From assembly GCF_014645515.1 (NCBI RefSeq), contig NZ_BMLW01000005.1, forward strand, positions 1 through 64,000: 64,000 nt of DNA, in the 5' to 3' direction. The notes beneath the pieces are model-generated. The model searched no databases. It was given only the letters and a program-made list of their open reading frames with translations, and was not told the DNA's origin. Made by a program: the position numbers and the translations under genes. Positions 26,711-35,310 of the stretch are shown here, piece after piece. The first letter of the stretch is position 1. Each line of letters begins with the position of its first letter. The DNA comes from Oceanobacillus neutriphilus. Lineage in GTDB: Bacteria; Bacillota; Bacilli; Bacillales; Amphibacillaceae.

Positions 26711-27427
26711 ATGAGTGAAGCACAAAAGTTATTAGTGGTAGACGATGAAGAAAGAATTCGACGTTTAATAAAAATGTACTTAGAAAAAGAAGATTTTGAA
26801 ATAGATGAAGCAGCAGATGGAAAAACTGCACTGGAGATGGCTTTGCAAAATAATTACAATGCGATTATCTTAGATATTATGATGCCTGAGATGGATGGAA
26901 TTCAGGTTTGTGAAGAGCTGAAAAAAGAAAAGGATACACCAGTCATTATGTTAACAGCCAGAGGGGAAGAATCTAATCGTGTGCAAGGCTTTGAGGTAGG
27001 GGCCGATGATTACATTGTTAAACCATTCAGCCCGAGAGAAGCTGTACTGCGGGTAAAGGCTATCCTCCGAAGAGTGTCTAATGTAAATTATCAGCAGTCC
27101 GATACTACTGCAAAAAATTTATTAGTATTTCCACACTTGACCATTGATCATGATGGGCACCGGGTTACTGCAGATAATCAGGAAGTCAGCCTGACACCTA
27201 AAGAATATGAGCTGCTTTGCTTTTTAGCAAATTCACCGGATAAAGTATTTAATCGTGAGCAATTATTAAAAGAAGTTTGGCAATATGAATTTTTTGGCGA
27301 TCTTCGGACAGTCGACACGCACGTTAAGCGGTTACGTGAAAAATTGAATTCTGTTTCCCCGCAGGCTGCGAAAATGATTGTAACTGTATGGGGCATCGGC
27401 TATAAATTCGAGGTTGAACAAGACTGA
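26711..27427 (+). CDS. resD: Response regulator ResD
   Basis: OmpR/PhoB-type response regulator that switches on respiration and low-oxygen genes. 238 residues (B. subtilis 240). Receiver domain 1-125 with acidic pair D11-D12, phospho-acceptor D55 in LDIMMPEMDG and the KPF lysine near 105. DNA-binding winged helix about 140-235, with SLTPKEYELL and the recognition stretch RTVDTHVKRLREKL. Overlaps resE by one base (TGATG). Confidence 0.94.
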   Translation: MSEAQKLLVVDDEERIRRLIKMYLEKEDFEIDEAADGKTALEMALQNNYNAIILDIMMPEMDGIQVCEELKKEKDTPVIMLTARGEESNRVQGFEVGADDYIVKPFSPREAVLRVKAILRRVSNVNYQQSDTTAKNLLVFPHLTIDHDGHRVTADNQEVSLTPKEYELLCFLANSPDKVFNREQLLKEVWQYEFFGDLRTVDTHVKRLREKLNSVSPQAAKMIVTVWGIGYKFEVEQD

Positions 27428-29181
27428 TGTTTTGGAAGAGCGTTGTAGGTAAACTATCATTAACGATATTATTATTAGTGTCCTTTGTTTTAAGTGTATT
27501 AACGTTCTTTTTAATGCAGTTTTTTGAAACTTATCATATTCAGGAAGCTGAAAATGATATGACGCAAATGGCTGCAAAAATTTCTTCATTGGTTGATTCT
27601 GAGTATGATTTGGACTTTATTGAGGATGCTACGGAGATGCTGAGAGATCCTTCCAGCCGGATTGTCATTTACAATGCAGATGGTGAACCATGGATTTCTG
27701 ATTCTGAGGATACAGATTTGAATTTTATTAATGAATCATGGATGTTACATGACCCGGAAGCCCGTGAATTGCTTGATCAAGTTACTGCACAGAGCTCTCA
27801 AGGGCTGATTGAGGATGAGAATGAAATTATTTCAGTAGGCTCGCCTTTGGAAAATGGGGGAGCTGTGTTTGTTTTTAAATCCTTGGATATGATTAATGAA
27901 ACTAAAGATCAGACAACCAAACTGATTTTGCTGAGTGCGGGTATTGCTATTTTGCTGACAACGTTTTTTGCTGTATTTTTATCATCCCGTGTTACGGCAC
28001 CATTAATTAAAATGAGGGAAGCAGCCTATAATTTGACTCGCGGTGAATTCAATACAAAAGTACCTGTATTAACCCGGGATGAGATTGGTGATTTAGCCAT
28101 TGAATTTAATCGTATGGGCAATCAGCTCAATTATCATATTCAGGCTTTAAGACAGGAAAAAGAGCAATTATCCAGTATTGTGAGCTCAATGGCTGACGGT
28201 GTATTCACGCTTAATAGAGACGGGGAAATTATTGTTATAAATCCTCCGGCACAGGCATATTTAGATAACTGGAATTACGAGCATAATCAGAAAGAAGATA
28301 AAGAAAAACAGCTTCCAACAGAGCTTAAAGATGCCCTTAATGAAGTAATCGCTGAAGAGAGAGCCGTTTTAAAAGAATCAGTTGTCCAGGGGCGGAACTA
28401 TGTAATGCTTGTCACTCCATTGTATGATGAATCCCACGTTCGGGGCTGTGTTGCCGTTATCCGTGATATGACCGAAGAACGGCGTCTTGATAAGCTTCGT
28501 AAAGATTTCATCGCAAATGTTTCGCATGAATTGCGTACACCTATTTCTATGCTTCAGGGATATAGTGAAGCAATTGTTGATGATATTGCCGAAACAAAAG
28601 AAGATAAGAATGAATTAGCTAAAATTATATATGAGGAATCTCTCAGAATGGGAAGGCTTGTAAATGAATTACTCGACTTAGCGAGAATGGAAGCCGGGCA
28701 AATTCAGCTTCATGTTGAGCCTGTTGCTGTTCAGGCATTTGTTGAGCGGATTGTGCATAAATTTCAGGGGCTTGCCCAAGAAAGTGAAGTAGAACTTTCA
28801 TTAAGCTTAGACATGAATGAACAGATTGGAGAAATGGATCCAGATCGGGTCGAACAAGTATTAACCAATTTAATTGATAATGCCCTCCGCCACTCTGAAA
28901 AGGGCGGAAAAGTAGAGGTGCACGCGCTTAGCAACTCAGATTTCCTTCACGTAGAAGTAGAGGATAATGGCAGCGGCATCCCGGAAGAGGATCTGCCATT
29001 TGTTTTTGAACGTTTCTACAAAGCGGATAAGTCCAGAGTGAAGAAAGAGAAACAGGGAACAGGTTTAGGACTAGCCATTGCCAGAAATATTATTGAAGCA
29101 CATCATGGGAAAATTCAGGTTAGAAGTAAGCTGGATCTCGGTACAACATTTAGTTTTGAAATACCTATGAAACAATCCTGA
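27427..29181 (+). CDS. resE: Sensor histidine kinase ResE
   Basis: Membrane sensor kinase for ResD. 584 residues (B. subtilis 589). Membrane segments at about 10-31 and 165-187 enclose an extracellular sensor of about 130 residues; a HAMP linker (188-240), a PAS-like domain (about 245-350), the dimerisation helix with phosphorylated H367 in FIANVSHELRTP and the ATPase domain follow, with the N box NLIDNALRH, G1 VEDNGSGIP and G2 GTGLGLAIA. Complete kinase. The B. subtilis sigX-rsiX pair that follows resE is not present. Confidence 0.94.
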   Translation: MFWKSVVGKLSLTILLLVSFVLSVLTFFLMQFFETYHIQEAENDMTQMAAKISSLVDSEYDLDFIEDATEMLRDPSSRIVIYNADGEPWISDSEDTDLNFINESWMLHDPEARELLDQVTAQSSQGLIEDENEIISVGSPLENGGAVFVFKSLDMINETKDQTTKLILLSAGIAILLTTFFAVFLSSRVTAPLIKMREAAYNLTRGEFNTKVPVLTRDEIGDLAIEFNRMGNQLNYHIQALRQEKEQLSSIVSSMADGVFTLNRDGEIIVINPPAQAYLDNWNYEHNQKEDKEKQLPTELKDALNEVIAEERAVLKESVVQGRNYVMLVTPLYDESHVRGCVAVIRDMTEERRLDKLRKDFIANVSHELRTPISMLQGYSEAIVDDIAETKEDKNELAKIIYEESLRMGRLVNELLDLARMEAGQIQLHVEPVAVQAFVERIVHKFQGLAQESEVELSLSLDMNEQIGEMDPDRVEQVLTNLIDNALRHSEKGGKVEVHALSNSDFLHVEVEDNGSGIPEEDLPFVFERFYKADKSRVKKEKQGTGLGLAIARNIIEAHHGKIQVRSKLDLGTTFSFEIPMKQS

Positions 29182-29446
29182 GAATAAAGAGATATGCTAA
29201 GATAGCGATATATACAAAATAGTAATTTAGGAATGAGAGATAATCAGTGAAAGCTGTTGCTGTATTCACAGTTCTATTTATACTCCTTTAGGTTAGTTGT
29301 TAAATAGAGCTTGTTAAAAGCAGTATCTCTCTTCCCAACAACTCCAAGCATCAAAGGATAGCAGCTGGATTGAACGGAGTAGTATATATATTGTTCCATC
29401 TTCAGCCTGTTAACGAAACAGGCTTTCCTTATGGATAAATTTAGAG
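29182..29446 (+). promoter_or_regulatory. Leader region with a hairpin before the DUF4430/ECF pair
   Basis: 265 bases without a gene. AGCCTGTT and AACAGGCT (29404-29424) form an eight-base-pair stem with a four-base loop followed by TTTCCTT, like a weak terminator or attenuator 47 bases before the lipoprotein start. The hairpin may only end resDE, or it may belong to a regulated leader. I looked for cobalamin, TPP and preQ1 riboswitch landmarks and saw none. Confidence 0.35.
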
Positions 29447-29470
29447 TTGATAACGAAAGGAGATAGGAAG

Positions 29471-29902
29471 ATGAATAGGTGGTTGAAGTTTTTGGGTATT
29501 ATGTTATTATCCTTCGTTCTGCTTGCAGCATGCGGTAATAACGGGGAAGAGAATGAAAGCTCTAATACTTCAGTCAGCACCAATGAATCAAGCGGTAAAG
29601 AGCAGGAACCGGCCGAAGATGAGGTGCGAATAACGATAACGATTGATGACGGGAATCAGTATGTATCAGAAGAAGTTGTTCAAGTGGAAGAGGGGGATAT
29701 CCTTTTAAATGTACTGGAGGATGCCTTCTATGTAGAAGAAGATAATGGATTTATCACTTCCATTGAACGGGTATCAGATGATGAAGACGAAGGAAAGTAC
29801 TGGATGTATTATGTAGACGGAGAGCCTTCTCCGGTTGGAGCAGGAGAATATGAGCTGAATGGCGGCGAGGAAATCATATTTGATCTGCAGTCAATAGAGT
29901 AA
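29471..29902 (+). CDS. DUF4430 domain lipoprotein
   Basis: 143-residue secreted lipoprotein. The signal peptide ends in the lipobox LLAAC with lipid-bearing C21. A Ser/Glu-rich linker of about 30 residues follows, then the DUF4430 domain, ending YELNGGEEIIFDLQSIE. DUF4430 is related to the C-terminal domain of transcobalamin, and GKYWMYYVDGEPSPVGAGEYEL matches its usual core, so a vitamin-binding role is plausible. The start at 29471 follows AAAGGAGATAGGAAG. Two bases separate it from the ECF gene, which suggests that it captures a substrate for that transporter. Function is inferred. Confidence 0.8.
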   Translation: MNRWLKFLGIMLLSFVLLAACGNNGEENESSNTSVSTNESSGKEQEPAEDEVRITITIDDGNQYVSEEVVQVEEGDILLNVLEDAFYVEEDNGFITSIERVSDDEDEGKYWMYYVDGEPSPVGAGEYELNGGEEIIFDLQSIE

Positions 29903-29904
29903 AC

Positions 29905-30414
29905 ATGAACACATACAAGCTGACATTAATTGCACTGTTAGCAGCCCTGGCTGTAGTAGGCAGATATGCCTTTCAATTTCTTCCGAATGTACAGCCTATT
30001 ACAGCAATTATTATTTTAACAGGAATTTTCCTTGGTCCAGTATCGTCTGTTATTTTAAGTATATTAGTGGTATTTCTCTCGAACATGCTGCTCGGCATGG
30101 GAATTTGGACCATTTGGCAGATTATCTCATGGTGTTTAATCGGTTTAACCGCAGGAATTATCGGCATTACCTGGAAAAAGGTTCCCTTCCTTTTTATTAT
30201 CCTTTTTGCAGTATTCAGCGGTTATTTTTATGGTTTTATTATTTCTTTAACGACGTATCAAATTACAGGACATTTCTGGCCGTATTATTTAGCCGGGCTT
30301 CCTTTTGATACAGCACATGCTATTGGCAATGGGGTATTTATCCTTTTATTATATCCATTGCTTCACGGTTTGTTTAAAAGATATTCGAAAAATAGATTTC
30401 GAATGACAAATTAA
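29905..30414 (+). CDS. ECF transporter S component
   Basis: 169-residue membrane protein with about five to six hydrophobic segments and the short N-terminal helix LTLIALLAALAVVGRYAF, containing the AxxxA-type spacing seen in S components that dock onto the shared EcfT module. HAIGNGVFILLLYPLL near the end is typical. The ECF module (EcfA1, EcfA2, EcfT) is not in the window and would be shared. The substrate is unknown; pairing with a DUF4430 lipoprotein points to cobalamin or a similar cofactor. The ribosome site is weak, so it is probably translated by coupling. Confidence 0.8.
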   Translation: MNTYKLTLIALLAALAVVGRYAFQFLPNVQPITAIIILTGIFLGPVSSVILSILVVFLSNMLLGMGIWTIWQIISWCLIGLTAGIIGITWKKVPFLFIILFAVFSGYFYGFIISLTTYQITGHFWPYYLAGLPFDTAHAIGNGVFILLLYPLLHGLFKRYSKNRFRMTN

Positions 30415-30422
30415 CTATTCAT

Positions 30423-30463
30423 AACAAAAGAGAAGGCTGCTCATGAGCGGCTTTCTCTTTTGT
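30423..30463 (+). terminator. Terminator after the ECF gene
   Basis: ACAAAAGAGAAGGCTGCTC pairs with GCGGCTTTCTCTTTTGT around ATGA: a long stem with a T-rich end. Confidence 0.85.
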
Positions 30464-30531
30464 TACGTATACTGAGGAATTATTTTATCTGCTTGTGTCC
30501 CTTGGCTAGAAGTTATTCTGAGTATAAAATG

Positions 30532-31492
30532 CTCAACTTTCGCACCTAAAAGAATAACTTTCTTATCATAGAGACAGGTGTTGGTCGTTCCTTTCACCTA
30601 TCTCTTGATAAAGCATAAACTCTAGCTAGAAAGAAGGCAACGTGTAAGGCACCGCTGCGGCGGACCGTTTTGCTTTCGACGTACAGGACGTACTAATGCA
30701 GGCGTTGCAACAGGACGTTGCGACCTTAGCCTGCCTGGGGGCACGCTCTTCAGCTAACTTTTGCCAAGAAGATCACTTGGCAAAAGTGGATCTTCAGATG
30801 GTGCTAATCCCTTAGGAGTCAAAACGATCCGCCTCCGCTAGCAGGGTGTTCTATACTGTTTAATACAACTGAATCAATAGAAATTAGACCAGCAAAGAAC
30901 ATATTTTTCGTGGTAGATATAAAAATGTCCCGTCATGATTACTTTCTGTTCATAAAAGCTATTCCCGATATTTACTATCCCGTGCTTTGTCATCATTTAA
31001 ATTGCCAAATCAATTATTTGAAACACTAAAAGGATCTTTTCATCGAGCAAAAAGCGATTATTTCATCCAACTCCAATAGGATATGATTTCTGTCATTCGC
31101 TGTAGAAGCCTAACTGAGCGCAGACCAACCACGTAGACTCCTAAGTGGTTCGCAGGCTAAACCCGTGACTCCTGTCACAACGCCTGCACTTGCACGTCCT
31201 GGGACTGGGACTGCGATTACTCGTCCCACCGAAGAGCTTTTGCGATTACTCGCCCCATCGAAAACATTTGTGCATCGCAGGGCGAGCTGAAGATCCACTT
31301 GAAAAGCGGTTTTCTTTTCAAGTTAGCTGAAGCCGTCCCCAAGGAAAGCGTAGTGGTTGGGCGTAGCGGAGCTATACACAATCTCCATTTCCGCAGAAGT
31401 ATGATTTGACAAAATGTAACCAGGATAATGAAGAACATGTTCATCCTGGAATAGGAAGGTATAGATGCTTATTCTCAGATGTGAAAGTTGAG
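30532..31492 (+). mobile_element. Structured noncoding element with terminal inverted repeats, full copy 2
   Basis: About 960 bases, homologous end to end to the copy at 14394. Ends are CTCAACTTTCGCACCT and AGATGTGAAAGTTGAG. Flanking 7-mers are TAAAATG (30525-30531) and TAAAATA (31493-31499). Hairpin A spans about 30650-30835 and hairpin B about 31117-31360. Both are enlarged by insertions at matching loop positions, 30678-30734 and about 31145-31279, which themselves form small hairpins with related sequence. A 29-base unit beginning GCGATTACTCG is repeated in tandem at 31213 and 31242. No gene. Confidence 0.7.
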
Positions 31493-31599
31493 TAAAATAT
31501 ATAAACATATATTCATTCGTGATATAATTTTCTATATTAATAATTGAATCATTACTGCATGATAGCCTTTTCATCATGTACAAAATAGGGGTCCGGTAA

Positions 31600-31755
31600 A
31601 TGCCTAAGTTTTTAACCTACGATGAAATTCTGCAGAAATGCGAGGAAATTAATAAAAAATATCAAATGAAGCAAGAACATTTTGATGAAATAGTTTGGAT
31701 GGTGGTGTCAGGATGCTTTTTCAGGGAATACTTATGGATTGTTTTCAAAAAATAA
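31600..31755 (+). CDS. Possible 51-residue hypothetical protein
   Basis: An ATG after AGGGGTCCGGTAA opens a frame of 51 codons; the peptide starts MPKFLTYDEILQKCEEINKK, is charged and helical at the N-terminus and hydrophobic near the end. The last 43 bases overlap ypbB in another frame. I do not recognise it. It may be a real small gene upstream of ypbB or a chance frame in the ypbB leader. B. subtilis has the ferredoxin gene fer upstream of ypbB; this is not a ferredoxin. Confidence 0.35.
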   Translation: MPKFLTYDEILQKCEEINKKYQMKQEHFDEIVWMVVSGCFFREYLWIVFKK

Positions 31756-32750
31756 ATCAAGAACGTACATCTTCCAGTGTGTATAATCTTTTAATCGGAA
31801 AAAAAGCTATCCAAACTATACAGGATGCCAGGTTCTATCATATCGCTGATTACTACGGTATCTACCCCGGCTTGGCTAAAGACGATTACAGGATACAGCT
31901 TAACCAGTTAATAGAACTTGATTATTTGAGGGAAGATAATGAGAAAAAAATACAAATCACAAAAAAAGGAAAGTCCTGGCTTGCATCATGTAAAACAAAT
32001 CTTGACGGATTTGCGGGTGCGAAATATGCAAATGTGATGGAGACATTCAAGCAGCGATTGCTGCTTTTTATTCAAACCATTACCAACACTTCTAAAAAAC
32101 AATATCTTTTTATTCCCATTTCAGATAACCATGAAGCTGAACAATTTGTTAAAGGTTTTTATAAGCAGTATAAGCAGCGTTCAAAAGAGGTATTACAACA
32201 ACTATATAAAGAATTAGAAAAAGCTTTATCCGGCCTGACAGACCTCGAAGCATCGATGTTTGTTGATCGTATAACCAGTTACTACTCTTACGGCAGCAGT
32301 TTGCAGCAGCTTTCGCAGGATTATCAGCTTTCTATTCAGGATTGTTTTTTAATTCTGCAAAAAGGTTTTTATCGCCTGTTAAGGGTTCAGGAGCATGATA
32401 ATGATTATCCGATGCTCAAGCACTTTACAAAAAACTTATATATTTCTGATACACCCTTAAGTCAAACAGCCCAGCATACACTCCGTTTACTTCAAAAGAA
32501 GCATTCTTTTAAAGAAATTGTGCAAATCCGTCGTTTAAAAGCAAATACGATACAGGACCACTTGGTGGAGATTGCTATGCATGAGATGGAGTTTCCTTTT
32601 TTTGATTACTTGAATTCCACGATTTATGAAGAGATTAAAGAAGTCGTACATTCAAAGCAGACCTATCGTTTAAAAGAAATTAAAAATAATGTGAATCCGG
32701 ATATCAGTTATTTTCAAATTCGTTTAGCACTGGTTTTATACAATAAGTAG
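31713..32750 (+). CDS. ypbB: YpbB-like helix-turn-helix protein
   Basis: 345-residue protein of unknown function which in bacilli precedes the RecQ-like helicase RecS. Only a C-terminal helicase-associated helix-turn-helix is recognisable (about 250-300, around SFKEIVQIRRLKANTIQDHLVEIAM), a domain that is fused to RecQ helicases in other bacteria. That suggests the protein works with the next gene. The start at 31713 (MLFQGILMDCFQKI) aligns with the B. subtilis N-terminus as I recall it; an in-frame start at 31695 is possible. Confidence 0.82.
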   Translation: MLFQGILMDCFQKINQERTSSSVYNLLIGKKAIQTIQDARFYHIADYYGIYPGLAKDDYRIQLNQLIELDYLREDNEKKIQITKKGKSWLASCKTNLDGFAGAKYANVMETFKQRLLLFIQTITNTSKKQYLFIPISDNHEAEQFVKGFYKQYKQRSKEVLQQLYKELEKALSGLTDLEASMFVDRITSYYSYGSSLQQLSQDYQLSIQDCFLILQKGFYRLLRVQEHDNDYPMLKHFTKNLYISDTPLSQTAQHTLRLLQKKHSFKEIVQIRRLKANTIQDHLVEIAMHEMEFPFFDYLNSTIYEEIKEVVHSKQTYRLKEIKNNVNPDISYFQIRLALVLYNK

Positions 32751-32753
32751 AGG

Positions 32754-34292
32754 GTGAGAATAATTCATTTAGAAGAAGCATTGTATCGTCATTTTAATTA
32801 TGATTTTTTTCGGCAGGGACAGAAGGAAATCATTTCTGATGTCCTCTGCGGGAAGGATGCCCTTGGCGTATTGCCGACAGGGTCCGGTAAATCTATTTGC
32901 TATCAGCTTCCTGCAAAGCTGTTAGACGGCATTACTATTGTTGTATCTCCGTTAATTTCTTTGATGATTGATCAGGTTAAGGAGCTAAAGGCTACCGGCT
33001 TTAAAGATGTTATTGCTTTAAACAGTTTTTTGCCTTTTATGGAACAACAGAGAGCTTTAAATAATTTAGATTCATACCGGCTTATTTATGTTTCCCCGGA
33101 GTGGCTTCAAAAAAGAAAGCATCAAAATTATTTAAAGCAGCTGCCGATTAAACTTTTTGTAGTGGATGAAGCGCATTGTATATCCCAATGGGGGCATGAG
33201 TTTCGTCCAGACTATCAGCGTCTGCATGAAGTGATTGAAGCATTAAATCATCCTCCGGTATTGGCGTTGAGTGCTACAGCAACACCAGATGTCCAGACCG
33301 ATATTATCCATAGCTTGAACAAGCCGGACATGAAAAGGCATATTTATCCGATGGATCGGAACAATATTGCTTTTTGTGTGGAAGAAGTGGAGAATGATCA
33401 AGAAAAATTGGACCGCATTATAGAAATGACAAAGTCATATTTCGTTCCTGTATTAATTTATTTTACAAGCAGACAAATTGCAGAAGAAACAGCTCTGTCT
33501 TTATCCGTCAAACTTCCAAAACGAAATATTGCTTATTATCATGGCGGAATGGAAGCATCTGAACGCTTGCGAATTCAGCAGCAGTTCATGAATAATCAAA
33601 TTGATATTATTTGCTGTACAAGCGCTTTTGGAATGGGAATTAATAAATCAGATATCCGATTGGTGGTTCACTATCATCTTCCGCTCCAGATTGAATCTTA
33701 TATTCAAGAGGTAGGCAGAGCCGGAAGAGACGGAGAATCAAGTGTCGGCGTAATTCTTTATCATAAGGGAGATTTTCGTCTATCGGCAAATATGGTTAAA
33801 AATGAACTGCCGTCAATGGAGGTTATTGATCGCCTTATCACGACAATCTTGACCTGTCAAAGTACTCAAGTTGATTTGCCATCTCCTGAACAACTGCATA
33901 TACTGCTCGATATTAATGAAGGTGCAGCCCGGTTTATCCAGAGACAATTGCAAAAATATGGGCTTATTCAGGATAATGAATGGTTTATTGATGAAAAGAA
34001 ATGGAAACAGGTTAGAGAAAGTATCGTTCAATACTTGGAAAAACGGCAGTTATACAAAAATGATAAATTAAATGAGTTATACCGGTGGGTTCAGACTGGG
34101 GATTGTTTGCGGAAAACACTTTATCAGCCTTTTCAGGATGGATTTGGGGAACCAACCGATCAATGCTGCAGCAACTGCGGTTTTGACTGGAATAAATGGG
34201 TACCTGAATCACTTTTTAAAATACCAGAAGCTTCTTCTCCAATAAATTGGCGCAAAAAGCTTCAAAAGGTCCTGAATATGGAAGAGGTATAA
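32754..34292 (+). CDS. recS: RecQ-family ATP-dependent DNA helicase RecS
   Basis: Superfamily 2 helicase, 512 residues (B. subtilis RecS 496). Walker A is LPTGSGKS near 37-44, the DEAH box is VVDEAHCISQWGHEFRPD, motif III is ALSATATP and motif VI is QEVGRAGRDG. A zinc-binding cluster with C-C-S-N-C-G lies near the end; the HRDC domain of full RecQ is missing, as in RecS. The GTG start at 32754 is three bases past the ypbB stop and its ribosome site is poor, so the start is uncertain by a few codons. Confidence 0.9.
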   Translation: MRIIHLEEALYRHFNYDFFRQGQKEIISDVLCGKDALGVLPTGSGKSICYQLPAKLLDGITIVVSPLISLMIDQVKELKATGFKDVIALNSFLPFMEQQRALNNLDSYRLIYVSPEWLQKRKHQNYLKQLPIKLFVVDEAHCISQWGHEFRPDYQRLHEVIEALNHPPVLALSATATPDVQTDIIHSLNKPDMKRHIYPMDRNNIAFCVEEVENDQEKLDRIIEMTKSYFVPVLIYFTSRQIAEETALSLSVKLPKRNIAYYHGGMEASERLRIQQQFMNNQIDIICCTSAFGMGINKSDIRLVVHYHLPLQIESYIQEVGRAGRDGESSVGVILYHKGDFRLSANMVKNELPSMEVIDRLITTILTCQSTQVDLPSPEQLHILLDINEGAARFIQRQLQKYGLIQDNEWFIDEKKWKQVRESIVQYLEKRQLYKNDKLNELYRWVQTGDCLRKTLYQPFQDGFGEPTDQCCSNCGFDWNKWVPESLFKIPEASSPINWRKKLQKVLNMEEV

Positions 34293-34293
34293 G

Positions 34294-34860
34294 ATGAAAC
34301 AGTATGACCTGATAAAACAAATGTCAAAAAAAGAACTAAGGATTCAGTTATTTTTCTCTCAAGGATTATTTTTCCTGTTGGCAATGATATTAAGTTTTTT
34401 CCTGTTTGATTCGTTTTTTGATTGGTTGAATCTTTTCAGATGGGATTTGAAGGAAATCATTTTCTTCGGGTTTTTATCTGCTGTTATCATCGTTTGCATT
34501 GAGATTGCTTTAATGTACGTAACACCTGAAAAACACTGGGATGATGGCGGAATAAATGAACTTATATTTCAAAATCAGCCGATAAGTTTTATATTTGTAT
34601 TTACACTGACAGTAGCAATTTGTGAAGAGTTTTTATTTAGAGGGGCCATTCAAACCACTTTTGGATACTTATTTGCAAGTATTCTTTTTGCATTGGCCCA
34701 TATAAGATATTTAAAGAAGCCTGTACTATTTTTTGCAGCACTGGTCCTCAGTTTTTATATCGGCTGGGTTTATGAACATACTGCTAATTTAATTATTCCC
34801 ATTGTCATGCATTTTTTTATTGACTTTCTACTTGGGTTAGTTATACGGTTAAAGAAATGA
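34294..34860 (+). CDS. ypbD: CPBP-family intramembrane metalloprotease (YpbD-like)
   Basis: 188-residue multi-pass membrane protein of the CAAX-protease/bacteriocin-processing family. The catalytic motifs are EEFLFRG near 110-116 (EExxxR), FALAHIRY near 133-140 (FxxxH) and HFFIDFLLG near 173-181, where an Asp stands where many members have Asn. The substrate is unknown. Follows recS by one base and is placed as B. subtilis ypbD. The start follows GGAAGAGGTATAAG. Confidence 0.82.
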   Translation: MKQYDLIKQMSKKELRIQLFFSQGLFFLLAMILSFFLFDSFFDWLNLFRWDLKEIIFFGFLSAVIIVCIEIALMYVTPEKHWDDGGINELIFQNQPISFIFVFTLTVAICEEFLFRGAIQTTFGYLFASILFALAHIRYLKKPVLFFAALVLSFYIGWVYEHTANLIIPIVMHFFIDFLLGLVIRLKK

Positions 34861-34870
34861 GGTGATGGCA

Positions 34871-35146
34871 TTGAGCTCCAAGCAAAACGATCAAGCAGAA
34901 GCGTTAAGACAGGCTATTCAGGATGTAACAGAAAATAAAACAGAAACAGAGGAAGCTGTTCTGGATCAGGATGAACAAAAGGAGCAGACATCTGTTGAAA
35001 TAGATATATTAAATTTACCGCCAAGAAATGAGGTACATAAAGACAGCAGTAAAATACGTTTCAAAGTCAATCTTTCTTTATTACGCTTCCTTTTTATTGT
35101 TGTATTACTTCTCGCTCTTGCAGGAATTATTGTCTGGTTTATTTGA
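34871..35146 (+). CDS. YpbE-like membrane protein, shortened
   Basis: About 91 residues: an acidic, Glu/Gln-rich N-terminal region of about 70 residues and one membrane segment at the very end (LLRFLFIVVLLLALAGIIVWFI). In B. subtilis the gene here, ypbE, encodes about 240 residues with an outer LysM domain after the membrane segment. Here translation stops directly after that segment. I chose TTG at 34871 because GAGGTGATG is a strong ribosome site at good distance; ATG at 34865 and GTG at 34862 are alternatives. Probably a truncated descendant, or a distinct short protein. Confidence 0.6.
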   Translation: MSSKQNDQAEALRQAIQDVTENKTETEEAVLDQDEQKEQTSVEIDILNLPPRNEVHKDSSKIRFKVNLSLLRFLFIVVLLLALAGIIVWFI

Positions 35147-35233
35147 TTTTGAATTAAGCATAATATAATTAAACGAACACATAAAATGTTATAATTGGTG
35201 TACAAGTATATAAAGAATAAATTAATTTGTAAG

Positions 35234-35303
35234 GTACTCAAAAAGCTCGTGAATTGCTGATAAAAAATTTGGCGATGTGATATTTGTTTATTTTTTGAAC
35301 ATC
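35234..35303 (+). repeat. CTCAAAAAG...TTTTTTGAAC hairpin repeat, copy 3
   Basis: GTACTCAAAAAGCTC at the left pairs with the right arm TTTTTTGAACATC, with a loop of about 45 bases. It abuts the TIR element that starts at 35311. Confidence 0.55.
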
Positions 35304-35310
35304 TTTATAA

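Noticed and set aside
29182-29446. Cobalamin, TPP or preQ1 riboswitch before the DUF4430 lipoprotein
   Set aside because: None of the conserved boxes that I know for these classes is visible; only a terminator-like stem is seen.
31205-31272. CRISPR-like array from the 29-base tandem unit
   Set aside because: Only two units, directly adjacent without spacers, inside a repeat element, and no cas genes.
31110-31583. Minus-strand frames in the second full element copy
   Set aside because: They overlap each other, translate hairpin arms and differ between copies.
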